From Porphyrobacter sp. ULC335 (GTDB lineage: Bacteria; Pseudomonadota; Alphaproteobacteria; Sphingomonadales; Sphingomonadaceae), in the NCBI RefSeq assembly GCF_025917005.1, contig NZ_CP078091.1, positions 2,604,001 through 2,668,000 of the forward strand: DNA of 64,000 bases, read 5' to 3'. Below, piece by piece: positions 1 to 7,167 of this stretch. Under the pieces are notes generated by a model. The model ran no database searches. It was not told where the DNA came from and was given only the letters and a program-made list of their open reading frames with translations. Each line of letters starts with the position of its first letter. The stretch's first letter is position 1. The position numbers were made by a program, and so were the translations under genes.

Positions 1-641
1 ACCTTGCTCGACAGGCTTTCGGAGCCGCCGACAAGATCGGGATACTGCGCTTCGAACACAAGGCGGCGCTGTTCGGCCTGCTCAAGCTCAAGCTTGCGCT
101 CGTCCAGCTGGCGGTCGAGATCGCCGATCGCGGTGCTGATCCCGGCGCGGTTGCCGATCACGTGCTCCTCGCGCAGGATGTCGAGCAGCTTCTGCACAAC
201 ATCGCGGGCCAGTACGGCGTTCTCGGCATCACCAAGGTCGCTGCGGCCAATTCCGGCAGTGATCTCGAACAGGTTGTCCTGCTCGCTGGTGACCTTCACC
301 GTCTTTTCCAGCTCGCCAATCGCGGCATCAAGCGCACCGCGCTCGGTGATGCCTTCGCCCAGACGGGTGGAGGTGATGACCTTTTCGAGGTTCTTGGCGC
401 TCGACAGGGTCTGGCGCACGCGCATGATCTCTTCCTTGCCGTCACCGGCAATGCCGAGCTGCTTGGAGAGCACGTCCTGCACGTCGACATAGACGCGGGC
501 CTTGGATTCGTAGGTGTTGGGGATCATGCTGACCACCAGCCACCCCAGCACGCACACGCCCCATGCGGTCGCAATCGCGATCCAGCGGCGGTGCCACACC
601 GACCAGAGCGCTGCGCGCAGTTCGTCGAAGATCTCGCTCAT
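1..641 (-). CDS. XrtA-associated polysaccharide chain-length determinant (Wzz/GumC-like), 3' end beyond window
   Basis: Reading the minus strand from the ATG at 641 gives an open frame to the window edge, about 213 codons, so the C-terminus is missing. The N-terminus MSEIFDELRAALWSVWHRRW is followed by a hydrophobic segment (residues about 21-38) and then an ESKARVYVDV stretch, typical of Wzz-type inner-membrane co-polymerases that set exopolysaccharide chain length. It starts 15 bp after the export lipoprotein stop, so the two are probably co-transcribed. Placement in the exosortase A-associated branch rests on the neighbours. The coiled-coil and second membrane segment expected of the family would lie off the left edge. 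Confidence 0.85.
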   Translation of the reverse strand, partial: MSEIFDELRAALWSVWHRRWIAIATAWGVCVLGWLVVSMIPNTYESKARVYVDVQDVLSKQLGIAGDGKEEIMRVRQTLSSAKNLEKVITSTRLGEGITERGALDAAIGELEKTVKVTSEQDNLFEITAGIGRSDLGDAENAVLARDVVQKLLDILREEHVIGNRAGISTAIGDLDRQLDERKLELEQAEQRRLVFEAQYPDLVGGSESLSSK

Positions 642-656
642 TCCCCGCGCAGCCCC

Positions 657-1298
657 TTAGAACCGGCTCTCGGGAATGATGATCGTGTCGCCGGGCTTCA
701 GCATCACATTGGCGCTGGAATCGCCCTTGCGGATCAGGTCCGCCAGACGCAGCCGGTATTCGACCTGCGTGCCGTTTTCATGGTTCAGCCGGATCAGCTT
801 GGCGCGGTTGCCCGCGGCAAATTCGTTGAGCCCGCCCACCGCGATCATTGCATCAAGCGCGGTCATGTTGGCGCGGTAGGGCAGCGAGGACGGCTGCGGG
901 GTCGCACCGATGATGCGCACCTGCTGGGTGAAGTTACCCTCGGGCGTGTTGACGATCACCGAGACGATCGGCTGCTCGATATACTTCGCGAGTTCGCCCG
1001 CGATGTATTCCTGAAGCTGGGTCGCGGTTTTGCCGACCGCCGGAATGTCCTGCACCAGCGGGATCGTCAGCCGGCCATCGGGGCGCACGCGGACCTTGTC
1101 AGCGGAGAGTTCGGGATTGCGCCAGACGTGGATGGTGATCTCGTCAAGCGGGCCGATGGTGTATTCCTCGGACGGGACGACGCTGCCGTCTCCGTAGCTT
1201 GCCGAAGGAAGCTCCGTGCCTGCGGCCGCGCAGCCCCCCAGCAAGGCCACGGAAAGTCCGAGAACCGCGAGGCGCTTCAGAGGCAGGGGGTACGACAT
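657..1298 (-). CDS. Polysaccharide export outer-membrane lipoprotein (Wza/EpsE-like, XrtA system)
   Basis: The product is 213 aa. It begins with a lipoprotein signal peptide whose lipobox LGGC ends at Cys23. A polysaccharide-export domain follows (about 45-125, with IGPLDEITIHVWRNPELS and GRLTIPLVQDI), then an SLBB-like region ending in LKPGDTIIIPESRF. Proteins of this family form the outer-membrane channel for secreted polysaccharide. The ATG at 1298 has an AAGGA ribosome-binding site about 9 bases upstream. It precedes the chain-length determinant in an apparent operon. About 195 bp separate it from the decarboxylase upstream, so it probably has its own promoter. Confidence 0.9.
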   Translation of the reverse strand: MSYPLPLKRLAVLGLSVALLGGCAAAGTELPSASYGDGSVVPSEEYTIGPLDEITIHVWRNPELSADKVRVRPDGRLTIPLVQDIPAVGKTATQLQEYIAGELAKYIEQPIVSVIVNTPEGNFTQQVRIIGATPQPSSLPYRANMTALDAMIAVGGLNEFAAGNRAKLIRLNHENGTQVEYRLRLADLIRKGDSSANVMLKPGDTIIIPESRF

Positions 1299-1493
1299 TG
1301 ATTTGGATCCTTGGCCATTTTGGGGCGCCCCGTATTCGCGCAGGAGCGACCTGCGACACGAAGCACCCGGATATCGGGGTTCTTGTCGCCGGAAATGGTG
1401 AACATATTGTTAGTTATACAGCCGCAAATCGGCCCCTATCCCGGATCGGGACAGCGCATTGGCAGGGGTTAACGGCCCCCCGCCGGGAGTGCC
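1299..1493. promoter_or_regulatory. Intergenic region, probable promoter for export/chain-length genes
   Basis: This 195-bp non-coding stretch between two minus-strand genes contains an unusually AT-rich patch at about 1395-1430 in a GC-rich background. That fits a promoter reading leftward into the export lipoprotein gene. No confident -35/-10 pair, operator or terminator hairpin was recognised. Confidence 0.35.
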
Positions 1494-2720
1494 TCAGACC
1501 AGCATTTCAGCCGCCGGGCCATGGCCAAGGAAGGCGCTGGGAGAAGCGGTCGCTCCGTAAGCTCCGGCGCAGAACACCGCGACCAGATCGCCAACATCGG
1601 CACGGGGCATGGCGGCGTTGTCGGCAAGCCGGTCAAGCGGGGTGCACAGACAGCCGACGATGTTCACTTCCTCTGTCGCCTCCGCGCCGTAACGCGTTGC
1701 GATTGCAGAAGGATAGTTGCGGCGCACCACGGTGCCGAAGTTGCCGGAGGCGGCCAATTGGTGATGCAGGCCCCCGTCGGTCACGAGGTAGGTCACCCCG
1801 TGGCTGACCTTGCGGTCGATGATGCGCGTCAGGTAAACGCCCGCCTCGCCGACCAGATAGCGGCCCATCTCCATGCACAGCTCGGTCTCAGCAAGCACCG
1901 GCGGGAGCCGTTCGAGCCGCTCTGCCAGCGCCGCGCCCACCTTGCCGAGATCGACCGGAACATCGCCCGGGAAATAGGGGATACCCAGCCCCCCGCCCAT
2001 GTTCAACTTGGGCAGGCCATGGTCGATGATGTCGGCGAGATTCGCCGCCAGTTCCAGCACGTTGGTCTGCGCCTCGATGATCGCATCGGCGCTCAGGGTC
2101 TGACTGCCGGTAAAAATGTGGAGACCGCGCCACTCCGCACCTTCTGCTATCACATGGCGGGCCAGGTCGGGCACTCGCTCGGCATCAACGCCGAACTGCT
2201 TGGCCCCGCCGCCCATCTTCATGCCCGAGCCCTTCATTTCGAAACTCGGGTTCACGCGGATCGCAATGCGGGGCGCCTTGCCGAGGCGCTGGCCAATCGC
2301 GAGCGCACGCGCGCCCTCGCCCTCGCTCTCGCAATTGAGCGTTACGCCTGCGGCAATCGCGGCTTCCAGCTCGTCGTCGCGCTTGCCCGGCCCGGCAAAG
2401 CTGATCCGCGCCGGATCGATCCCTACCGCCAGGCAAAAGGCCAATTCGCCCGCGGAGGCGATGTCGAACCCGTCCACCAGTGGCGCCATATGCCCGATCA
2501 CCGCAAGGTGCGGGTTGGCCTTGACCGCGTAGTTCAGGCCCACCCGCTTCGGCAGCGCGGCGCGCAGGTCCGCCACCCGCGCATCGAGGTGCGCCCGCGA
2601 ATAGACGAACAGCGGCGTGCGCCCTGCCTCGGCCACCAGCTCGCTCGCGCGCTTGCCGCCGATGGCAAGCTCACCCGCGATGGTCTCGTAGCCGGGAGGG
2701 ATCGGGCCGACGGGCTTCAT
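1494..2720 (-). CDS. PLP-dependent decarboxylase, exosortase A system-associated
   Basis: The product is 408 aa and belongs to the fold-type III PLP decarboxylases related to diaminopimelate (LysA) and ornithine decarboxylases. The PLP lysine is K67 in NYAVKANPH. Glycine-rich phosphate-binding segments (NMGGGLGIPYF) and the conserved cysteine loop CLCTPLDRLA (about 357-366) are present. The substrate is unknown; members with this context are a recognised exosortase A-associated subfamily. The frame stays open upstream to 2804, but the ATG at 2720 overlaps the acyl ligase stop as ATGA, so that start is chosen and coupled translation is likely. Confidence 0.9.
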   Translation of the reverse strand: MKPVGPIPPGYETIAGELAIGGKRASELVAEAGRTPLFVYSRAHLDARVADLRAALPKRVGLNYAVKANPHLAVIGHMAPLVDGFDIASAGELAFCLAVGIDPARISFAGPGKRDDELEAAIAAGVTLNCESEGEGARALAIGQRLGKAPRIAIRVNPSFEMKGSGMKMGGGAKQFGVDAERVPDLARHVIAEGAEWRGLHIFTGSQTLSADAIIEAQTNVLELAANLADIIDHGLPKLNMGGGLGIPYFPGDVPVDLGKVGAALAERLERLPPVLAETELCMEMGRYLVGEAGVYLTRIIDRKVSHGVTYLVTDGGLHHQLAASGNFGTVVRRNYPSAIATRYGAEATEEVNIVGCLCTPLDRLADNAAMPRADVGDLVAVFCAGAYGATASPSAFLGHGPAAEMLV

Positions 2721-4270
2721 GGGACAAATTCCTGATTGAGTTCGGCCTGCAAGGCGGTGCGGTCGATCTTGCCGTTGGGGTTCAATGGCATCGCCTCGCG
2801 CCAATGGATATGCTGGGGTTGCATGAAATTGGGGAGGTCCCGCTGGAGACGCTTTGGGAGTTCCTCGCGCCCCTCCGCACCGCCGCGCACCACGAGATGC
2901 ACCGCCTGACCGAGCCTTGCATCCGCCACGCCGAGCGCGACGGCCTCGGCAACAAGCCCGGTGGCGAGCGCCGCTTCCTCGATCTCCTGCGGGCTGATGC
3001 GGTTACCCGCGCTCTTGATCATCGCGTCCCTACGCCCCGCGAAATATAGCAGCCCGGCGGCATCGCGCCGCACCCGGTCACCCGACCATACCGCCATCCC
3101 GCCATAGGCCGAAGCAGCGGGCGCGGGCTTGAAGCGTTCCGCCGTGCGCTCCGGGTCTTGCCAATAGCCTTGCGCGACCAGCGGGCCGCAATGGACAAGC
3201 TCACCCTCTTCGCCGTCGCCGGCCACCTCACCCGCGTCGTTGATAACCAGAATCTCTGCGAAGGGTATGGCCTTACCCATTGATGTTGGATGCGAATCTA
3301 CCAAAGACGGATCAAGATAGGTCGAGCGGAACGCCTCGGTCAGGCCATACATCGGGAACAGCCGCGCCGCCGGGAACATCCCGCGCAGGGACCGCACCAG
3401 ATCCACCGTCAGCGCGCCGCCGCTATTGGTCAGCCGCCGCAGGGGCGCGCGGGCTTCCTCGGGCCAGTCGGTCTCGGTGAGTTGCACCCACAGGGGCGGC
3501 ACCGCGGCGAGCGTTGTCACCCCATGCTTCGCGCAGGCTTTCGCCACATCCTTGGGGAAAAGGAAATCGAGCGGTACCAACGCCCCGCCCGCATACCAGG
3601 TCGAAAGCAGCTGGTTCTGCCCGTAATCGAAAGACAGCGGCAACACCGCCAGCGTCACGTCATCGCCCGCCAGCCCGAGGTAATGTGCCACACTCACCGC
3701 GCCCAACCACATGTTGGCATGGCTCAGCATCACGCCCTTGGGCCGCCCGGTCGATCCGGAGGTGTAGAGGATCGCGGCCAGTTCCGCCGGATCGTCCTCG
3801 GATGGCCCCAGCTCTCGCCCCACCGCTTCTGCCGCCGCCAGTGCCTCGCCCTCGCCCAGCGCCGCGCATCCCGCAGGCAGATCGCCCGGCTCCAGCGAGG
3901 CGAGGCGCGAGCCTGTGCCGATCAGCAGCTTCGCGCCGCTATCTGAAAGAATATGCGCTGCCTGCGACCGCTTCAGCAGCGGATTGATGGGCACGTGCAC
4001 CAAACCCGCGCGCGCCGCCGCCAGCGGCAACAGACAGGTCAGCTCCCCCTTCGCCGCCCAGCTTGCCACCCGCGCGCCCTTCTCCGGCACTTGCAGTGCC
4101 AGCCATCCCGCCAGCAGCGCGACACGCTGTCTTAACTGATTGTGGTTAAGCGTGCCTGCTCGCAGCACCAGCGCCGGTGCCTCCCCGCGCCCCGCCGCCC
4201 CCGCCATTTCGGCAAGGTGATCGAGCGGGCGCAGGGCGGGATCGGGCGGTAGCGGCATGGACGGGAGCAT
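2717..4270 (-). CDS. AMP-forming acyl-CoA ligase, exosortase A system-associated
   Basis: This 517-aa ANL-superfamily enzyme activates a carboxylic acid as acyl-adenylate and transfers it to a thiol. It has the P-loop ILYTSGSTGRPKG (168-180), YGLTEAF, SGDRVRRDAAG, the hinge FAGRRDAMIKSAGNRISPQE and the catalytic lysine motif NGKIDR near the C-terminus. A carrier protein is encoded just across the divergent junction, so the acceptor may be that carrier rather than CoA; this is inference. The ATG at 4270 has GAGAAG just upstream; ATG 4258 is a possible alternative. Only 8 bp separate this start from the divergent acetyltransferase start. Confidence 0.9.
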   Translation of the reverse strand: MLPSMPLPPDPALRPLDHLAEMAGAAGRGEAPALVLRAGTLNHNQLRQRVALLAGWLALQVPEKGARVASWAAKGELTCLLPLAAARAGLVHVPINPLLKRSQAAHILSDSGAKLLIGTGSRLASLEPGDLPAGCAALGEGEALAAAEAVGRELGPSEDDPAELAAILYTSGSTGRPKGVMLSHANMWLGAVSVAHYLGLAGDDVTLAVLPLSFDYGQNQLLSTWYAGGALVPLDFLFPKDVAKACAKHGVTTLAAVPPLWVQLTETDWPEEARAPLRRLTNSGGALTVDLVRSLRGMFPAARLFPMYGLTEAFRSTYLDPSLVDSHPTSMGKAIPFAEILVINDAGEVAGDGEEGELVHCGPLVAQGYWQDPERTAERFKPAPAASAYGGMAVWSGDRVRRDAAGLLYFAGRRDAMIKSAGNRISPQEIEEAALATGLVAEAVALGVADARLGQAVHLVVRGGAEGREELPKRLQRDLPNFMQPQHIHWREAMPLNPNGKIDRTALQAELNQEFVP

Positions 4271-4278
4271 TCTTCTCA

Positions 4279-5253
4279 GTGATCGAAGCGCGGTATCACG
4301 ATAGCGTTAACGTCTTGCAAGCCCTGAAGGCCTGCGAGACGCCTGCGCCGTTCGACCGCGCCGAGTGGTATGCCTTGCTGGCAGAGACCGGGCTGACGCC
4401 GCTGATCGCCATCGCCGACCATGCCGGGGACACCGCCGCGCTTGCCCTGACCGAGGATTCCGGGCGAATCGCGCCCTTGCGCAATTGGTACAGCTTCACC
4501 TGGCGTGAGCTTGCTCCGCCCGGCGCAGCGGGCGACCGGCTGCTGGAAGCGATCGCACGGCAGCTGAAGACGCGCGGGTATCGCGTCACGCTGGAACCCG
4601 TACCGGGCGAGGATGGCTCTGCAGAGCGATTGGCGCGCGCCTTCCGTGCGGCGGGATGGAAGGTGGCGGCGGAGCCCTGCGATATCAATCACATCCTGCC
4701 CGTCCGCGGTCGCAGCTTTGACGAATATTGGGAAAGCCGCCCCGGACCGCTGCGCACCACGCTGAAACGCAAGGCAAAGAAGGTCGAGGTCGAGGTACTG
4801 ACCCGCTTCGACGCGGCTGTCTGGGCCGATTACGAGGCGATCTATGCCGCCAGCTGGAAGCCGGCCGAGGATCAACCCGCGATGCTGCGCGCCTTTGCGC
4901 AAGGCGAAGGCGCGGCGGGACGTTTGCGATTGGGGGTGGCGCGGGCCGATGGCATTGCAGTTGCGGCGCAGTGCTGGACCGTCGAAAATTCAATTGCCTA
5001 TATCCACAAGCTCGCACATCTTGAGAGCCACAAGCCGCTGTCTGCCGGAACCACGCTGACTGCCGCTCTGTTCCGCCACGTCATCGACATCGACAAGGTC
5101 ACGCTCGTCGACTTCGGCACGGGCGACCAGAGCTACAAGGCCGACTGGATGGAGGAGGTGCGCCCGCGCTTCCGCATCGACTGTCTCGACCCGGCACAGA
5201 CCCGCAGCTGGGGCCCGCTCGCCAAGCGGATGCTGCGCCGCCAGCGCGCCTGA
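4279..5253 (+). CDS. GNAT/FemAB-like acyltransferase in exosortase locus
   Basis: The product is 324 aa when started at the GTG at 4279. The frame is open upstream to 4177, but that part is antisense to the ligase gene and low in complexity, so the shorter protein is preferred. The second half (about 140-300) resembles the BioF2-like/FemAB acetyltransferase fold: LRTTLKRKAKK, YEAIYAASWKP, VAAQCWTVENSIAYIHKLAH and VDFGTGDQSYKADWM. Family members transfer acyl or aminoacyl groups onto cell-surface precursors. It leads a plus-strand group with the acyl carrier protein and two hydrolases. Start and substrate are uncertain. Confidence 0.75.
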   Translation: MIEARYHDSVNVLQALKACETPAPFDRAEWYALLAETGLTPLIAIADHAGDTAALALTEDSGRIAPLRNWYSFTWRELAPPGAAGDRLLEAIARQLKTRGYRVTLEPVPGEDGSAERLARAFRAAGWKVAAEPCDINHILPVRGRSFDEYWESRPGPLRTTLKRKAKKVEVEVLTRFDAAVWADYEAIYAASWKPAEDQPAMLRAFAQGEGAAGRLRLGVARADGIAVAAQCWTVENSIAYIHKLAHLESHKPLSAGTTLTAALFRHVIDIDKVTLVDFGTGDQSYKADWMEEVRPRFRIDCLDPAQTRSWGPLAKRMLRRQRA

Positions 5254-5359
5254 CGCCCGCCCCTGCCCCGCGGAATGCTTGCACCCGCGCCCGCGCATGG
5301 CTAAGCCCCGCCGCCACGGCGCAGAACAGGGATTTTGCGCCCATACAAGGGTTGGGCCG

Positions 5360-5656
5360 ATGATCACATTGCCGAACATCGACAGCGCCGCCGGCGAGGC
5401 CGCGCTTGATCGCGAACTCAAAGGCTTGATCGCCGATGTGCTGGGTCTCGATCCGGCGCAGGCCGAAGCGTTCGGTCCGGAATCGGGGCTGTTCGGCCAC
5501 CTGCCGGAACTGGATTCGATGGCAGTCGCAGGATTGCTGACCGAGATGGAAGACCGGCTCGGCATCGTGATCGAGGATGACGACGTCGATGGCGAGATGC
5601 TCGAGACCTATGGCGGCCTGCTGGCCTTCGCGCGTGCGAAGCTAGACCCCCGCTAG
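5360..5656 (+). CDS. Acyl carrier protein of the exosortase A locus
   Basis: The product is 98 aa. It is acidic, with the carrier signature LDSMA, where Ser53 would receive the 4'-phosphopantetheine arm, followed by a helix II pattern (LLTEMEDRLGIVIEDDD). It is not the fatty-acid synthase AcpP by sequence, but a dedicated carrier of the type found beside exosortase A ligase and decarboxylase genes. The start at MITLPNID is preferred over an ATG at 5279, whose extra N-terminus is basic and low in complexity. The stop codon falls inside a tandem TAGACCCCC repeat. Confidence 0.85.
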   Translation: MITLPNIDSAAGEAALDRELKGLIADVLGLDPAQAEAFGPESGLFGHLPELDSMAVAGLLTEMEDRLGIVIEDDDVDGEMLETYGGLLAFARAKLDPR

Positions 5657-5675
5657 ACCCCCCTTAGACCCCCTC
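5643..5675 (+). repeat. Three tandem 11-bp TAGACCCCCNY units
   Basis: Units begin at 5643, 5654 and 5665 and read TAGACCCCCGC, TAGACCCCCCT and TAGACCCCCTC. The second supplies the stop codon of the acyl carrier protein. The last unit continues with CAG, giving the 14-mer TAGACCCCCTCCAG, which recurs exactly at 19045. Both copies lie shortly upstream of a parS-like palindrome. Confidence 0.8.
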
Positions 5676-5689
5676 CAGGCCCGCCTCGC

Positions 5690-6379
5690 GTGATTTCCAC
5701 GTGGAACACACCCCCTCTTGAGGGCGCCCCGGCCGGAGAAGAATTGCTGCTCGCCCTTGATCGGGGCCGCGATGTCAGGGTGCTGGTCTGCCCCGCGTGG
5801 TTCGACGAGGCGAACAAGCTGCGGCGCTTCACGGTAGAGGTGATGCGGCGGCTGGATCGGGCGGGGATCGACAGTCTGCTCCCCGATCTGCCGGGGTGCA
5901 ACGAGAGCCTTGCGCCTTTGCAAAATCAGACACTTGCAGGCTGGCGTTCGGCAATGGCAGAGGCCGGCTTGGTGCTCGGGGCGACCCATGTGCTGGCCAT
6001 CCGCGCCGGAGCGCTGGTCGCACCGTCCGGGCTGCCGGGTTGGCACTATGCCGCACAGTCCGGCCCCAAAATGCTGCGCGGCATGATCCGCGCCCGCACC
6101 ATCGCCGCGCGCGAGGCAGGAATTGCCGATAGTTCTGAAGCGCTTAATGCCGTTGGCCGATCGCATGGACTGGTGCTTGGCGGGTGGGACATCGGCCCCG
6201 CCATGTTCCGCGAACTCGAAAGGGCCGAGCCAAGCCTGGCCCCCGGACAGTCCGACATTGCCCAGAGTGCTATCGGCGGCCCCGGCCTCTGGCTGCGCGC
6301 CGAACCTGCCGAGGATGCCGGGCAAGCCGACCGGCTCGCGGCGCTGATCACCGAAAGTGTCGGGAAAACAGCGCGATGA
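5690..6379 (+). CDS. Exosortase A-associated hydrolase 2-like protein lacking the nucleophile
   Basis: The product is 229 aa and starts at a GTG. It has an alpha/beta-hydrolase-like layout: a VLVCPAWFDEANKLRRF segment near 30-46, DLPGCNES, and a strand-turn LAIRAGALVA (about 102-111) where a catalytic hydrolase would have GxSxG. The usual Ser/Cys nucleophile is replaced, so it is probably non-catalytic or uses different chemistry. Similar loss is known to me for the hydrolase 2 family of exosortase A loci. It overlaps hydrolase 1 by ATGA, implying coupled translation. A parS-like palindrome lies over codons 2-7. Confidence 0.75.
   Translation: MISTWNTPPLEGAPAGEELLLALDRGRDVRVLVCPAWFDEANKLRRFTVEVMRRLDRAGIDSLLPDLPGCNESLAPLQNQTLAGWRSAMAEAGLVLGATHVLAIRAGALVAPSGLPGWHYAAQSGPKMLRGMIRARTIAAREAGIADSSEALNAVGRSHGLVLGGWDIGPAMFRELERAEPSLAPGQSDIAQSAIGGPGLWLRAEPAEDAGQADRLAALITESVGKTAR
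5693..5708. promoter_or_regulatory. Degenerate parS-like palindrome
   Basis: The 16-mer ATTTCCACGTGGAACA has one perfect parS half-site (TGTTCCAC on the minus strand). The other half has two mismatches to the fully symmetric TGTTCCACGTGGAACA. It lies 18 bp after a TAGACCCCCTC repeat and inside the first codons of the hydrolase 2 gene. It may be a weak or decayed ParB (Spo0J) site; function is inference. Confidence 0.45.
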
Positions 6380-7167
6380 CCCGGCATTCTCTCACCTTCG
6401 GTTGCGGCAGCCTGACGCTGGCAGGGACGCTCGATACGGCGTCCGGCAGCACCGGCCTGCTGATTGTCAGCGGCGGCAACGAGATCCGCTCGGGCGCGTT
6501 CGGCGGACATGCAGGCATGGCCGCCCGGATCGCGGCGGCAGGCTATCCGGTGTTCCGCTTTGACCGCCGCGGCATAGGTGACAGCGAGGGCGAGAATCGC
6601 GGTTTTCGCCATTCGGACAAGGATATATCATCCGCACTTGATGCTTTCCGGGCAATGGCGCCGCAGGTTACGCGGGTGGTGGCTTTCGGCAATTGCGATG
6701 CTGCCTCGGCGCTGATGCTGGCTCGAGGGGCTGGATGCGATGGGCTGGTGCTATCGAACCCCTGGACAATCGAGCAGGACGAGAGCGGCGGTGCGGAAGA
6801 TGGCGCCCCGCCCCCGGCCGCAATCCGTGCGCGCTATCTAGAAAAGCTCAAGAACCCGCGTGAAATCATGCGATTGATGGGCGGCGGAGTGGACTTCAGC
6901 AAGCTTGCGCGCGGCATGGCGCAAGCCCTGCGCCCCGCGCCTCCGCCTTCCAGTCTCGCCCGGGAGATGGCGGCGGGCCTGTCAGGATTCGCGGGCCCGG
7001 TGCGTATCCTGCTCGCAACAGCCGACCGCACGGCACAGGTGTTCGAGGCAGCATGGGACCGCAGCGATCCGCGCATCGGCCGCTGTGAAGGGGCAGGCCA
7101 CGCCTATGTCGAACGCGCACACCGCGACTGGCTGGAAGCGCAAATCCTCGCCAGCTTAAAGGCTTAA
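6376..7167 (+). CDS. Exosortase A-associated hydrolase 1 (alpha/beta hydrolase with Cys nucleophile)
   Basis: The product is 263 aa. It has an alpha/beta-hydrolase core: FRFDRRGIGDSEG (61-73) around the oxyanion-side turn and a nucleophile elbow FGNCDAASAL in which Cys107 takes the serine position. A C-terminal GAGHAYVERAH supplies a candidate catalytic His. The pattern matches the hydrolase 1 family of exosortase A loci; the substrate is unknown. The ATG overlaps the stop of hydrolase 2. The TAA is shared as TTAA with the convergent RNA methyltransferase gene, so there is no room for a terminator between them. Confidence 0.85.
   Translation: MTRHSLTFGCGSLTLAGTLDTASGSTGLLIVSGGNEIRSGAFGGHAGMAARIAAAGYPVFRFDRRGIGDSEGENRGFRHSDKDISSALDAFRAMAPQVTRVVAFGNCDAASALMLARGAGCDGLVLSNPWTIEQDESGGAEDGAPPPAAIRARYLEKLKNPREIMRLMGGGVDFSKLARGMAQALRPAPPPSSLAREMAAGLSGFAGPVRILLATADRTAQVFEAAWDRSDPRIGRCEGAGHAYVERAHRDWLEAQILASLKA

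Noticed and set aside
4134..4151. TTAA...TTAA pair near the divergent exosortase genes as a CtrA site
   Set aside because: The boxes are 10-11 bp apart rather than 7 and lie inside the acyl ligase coding sequence.
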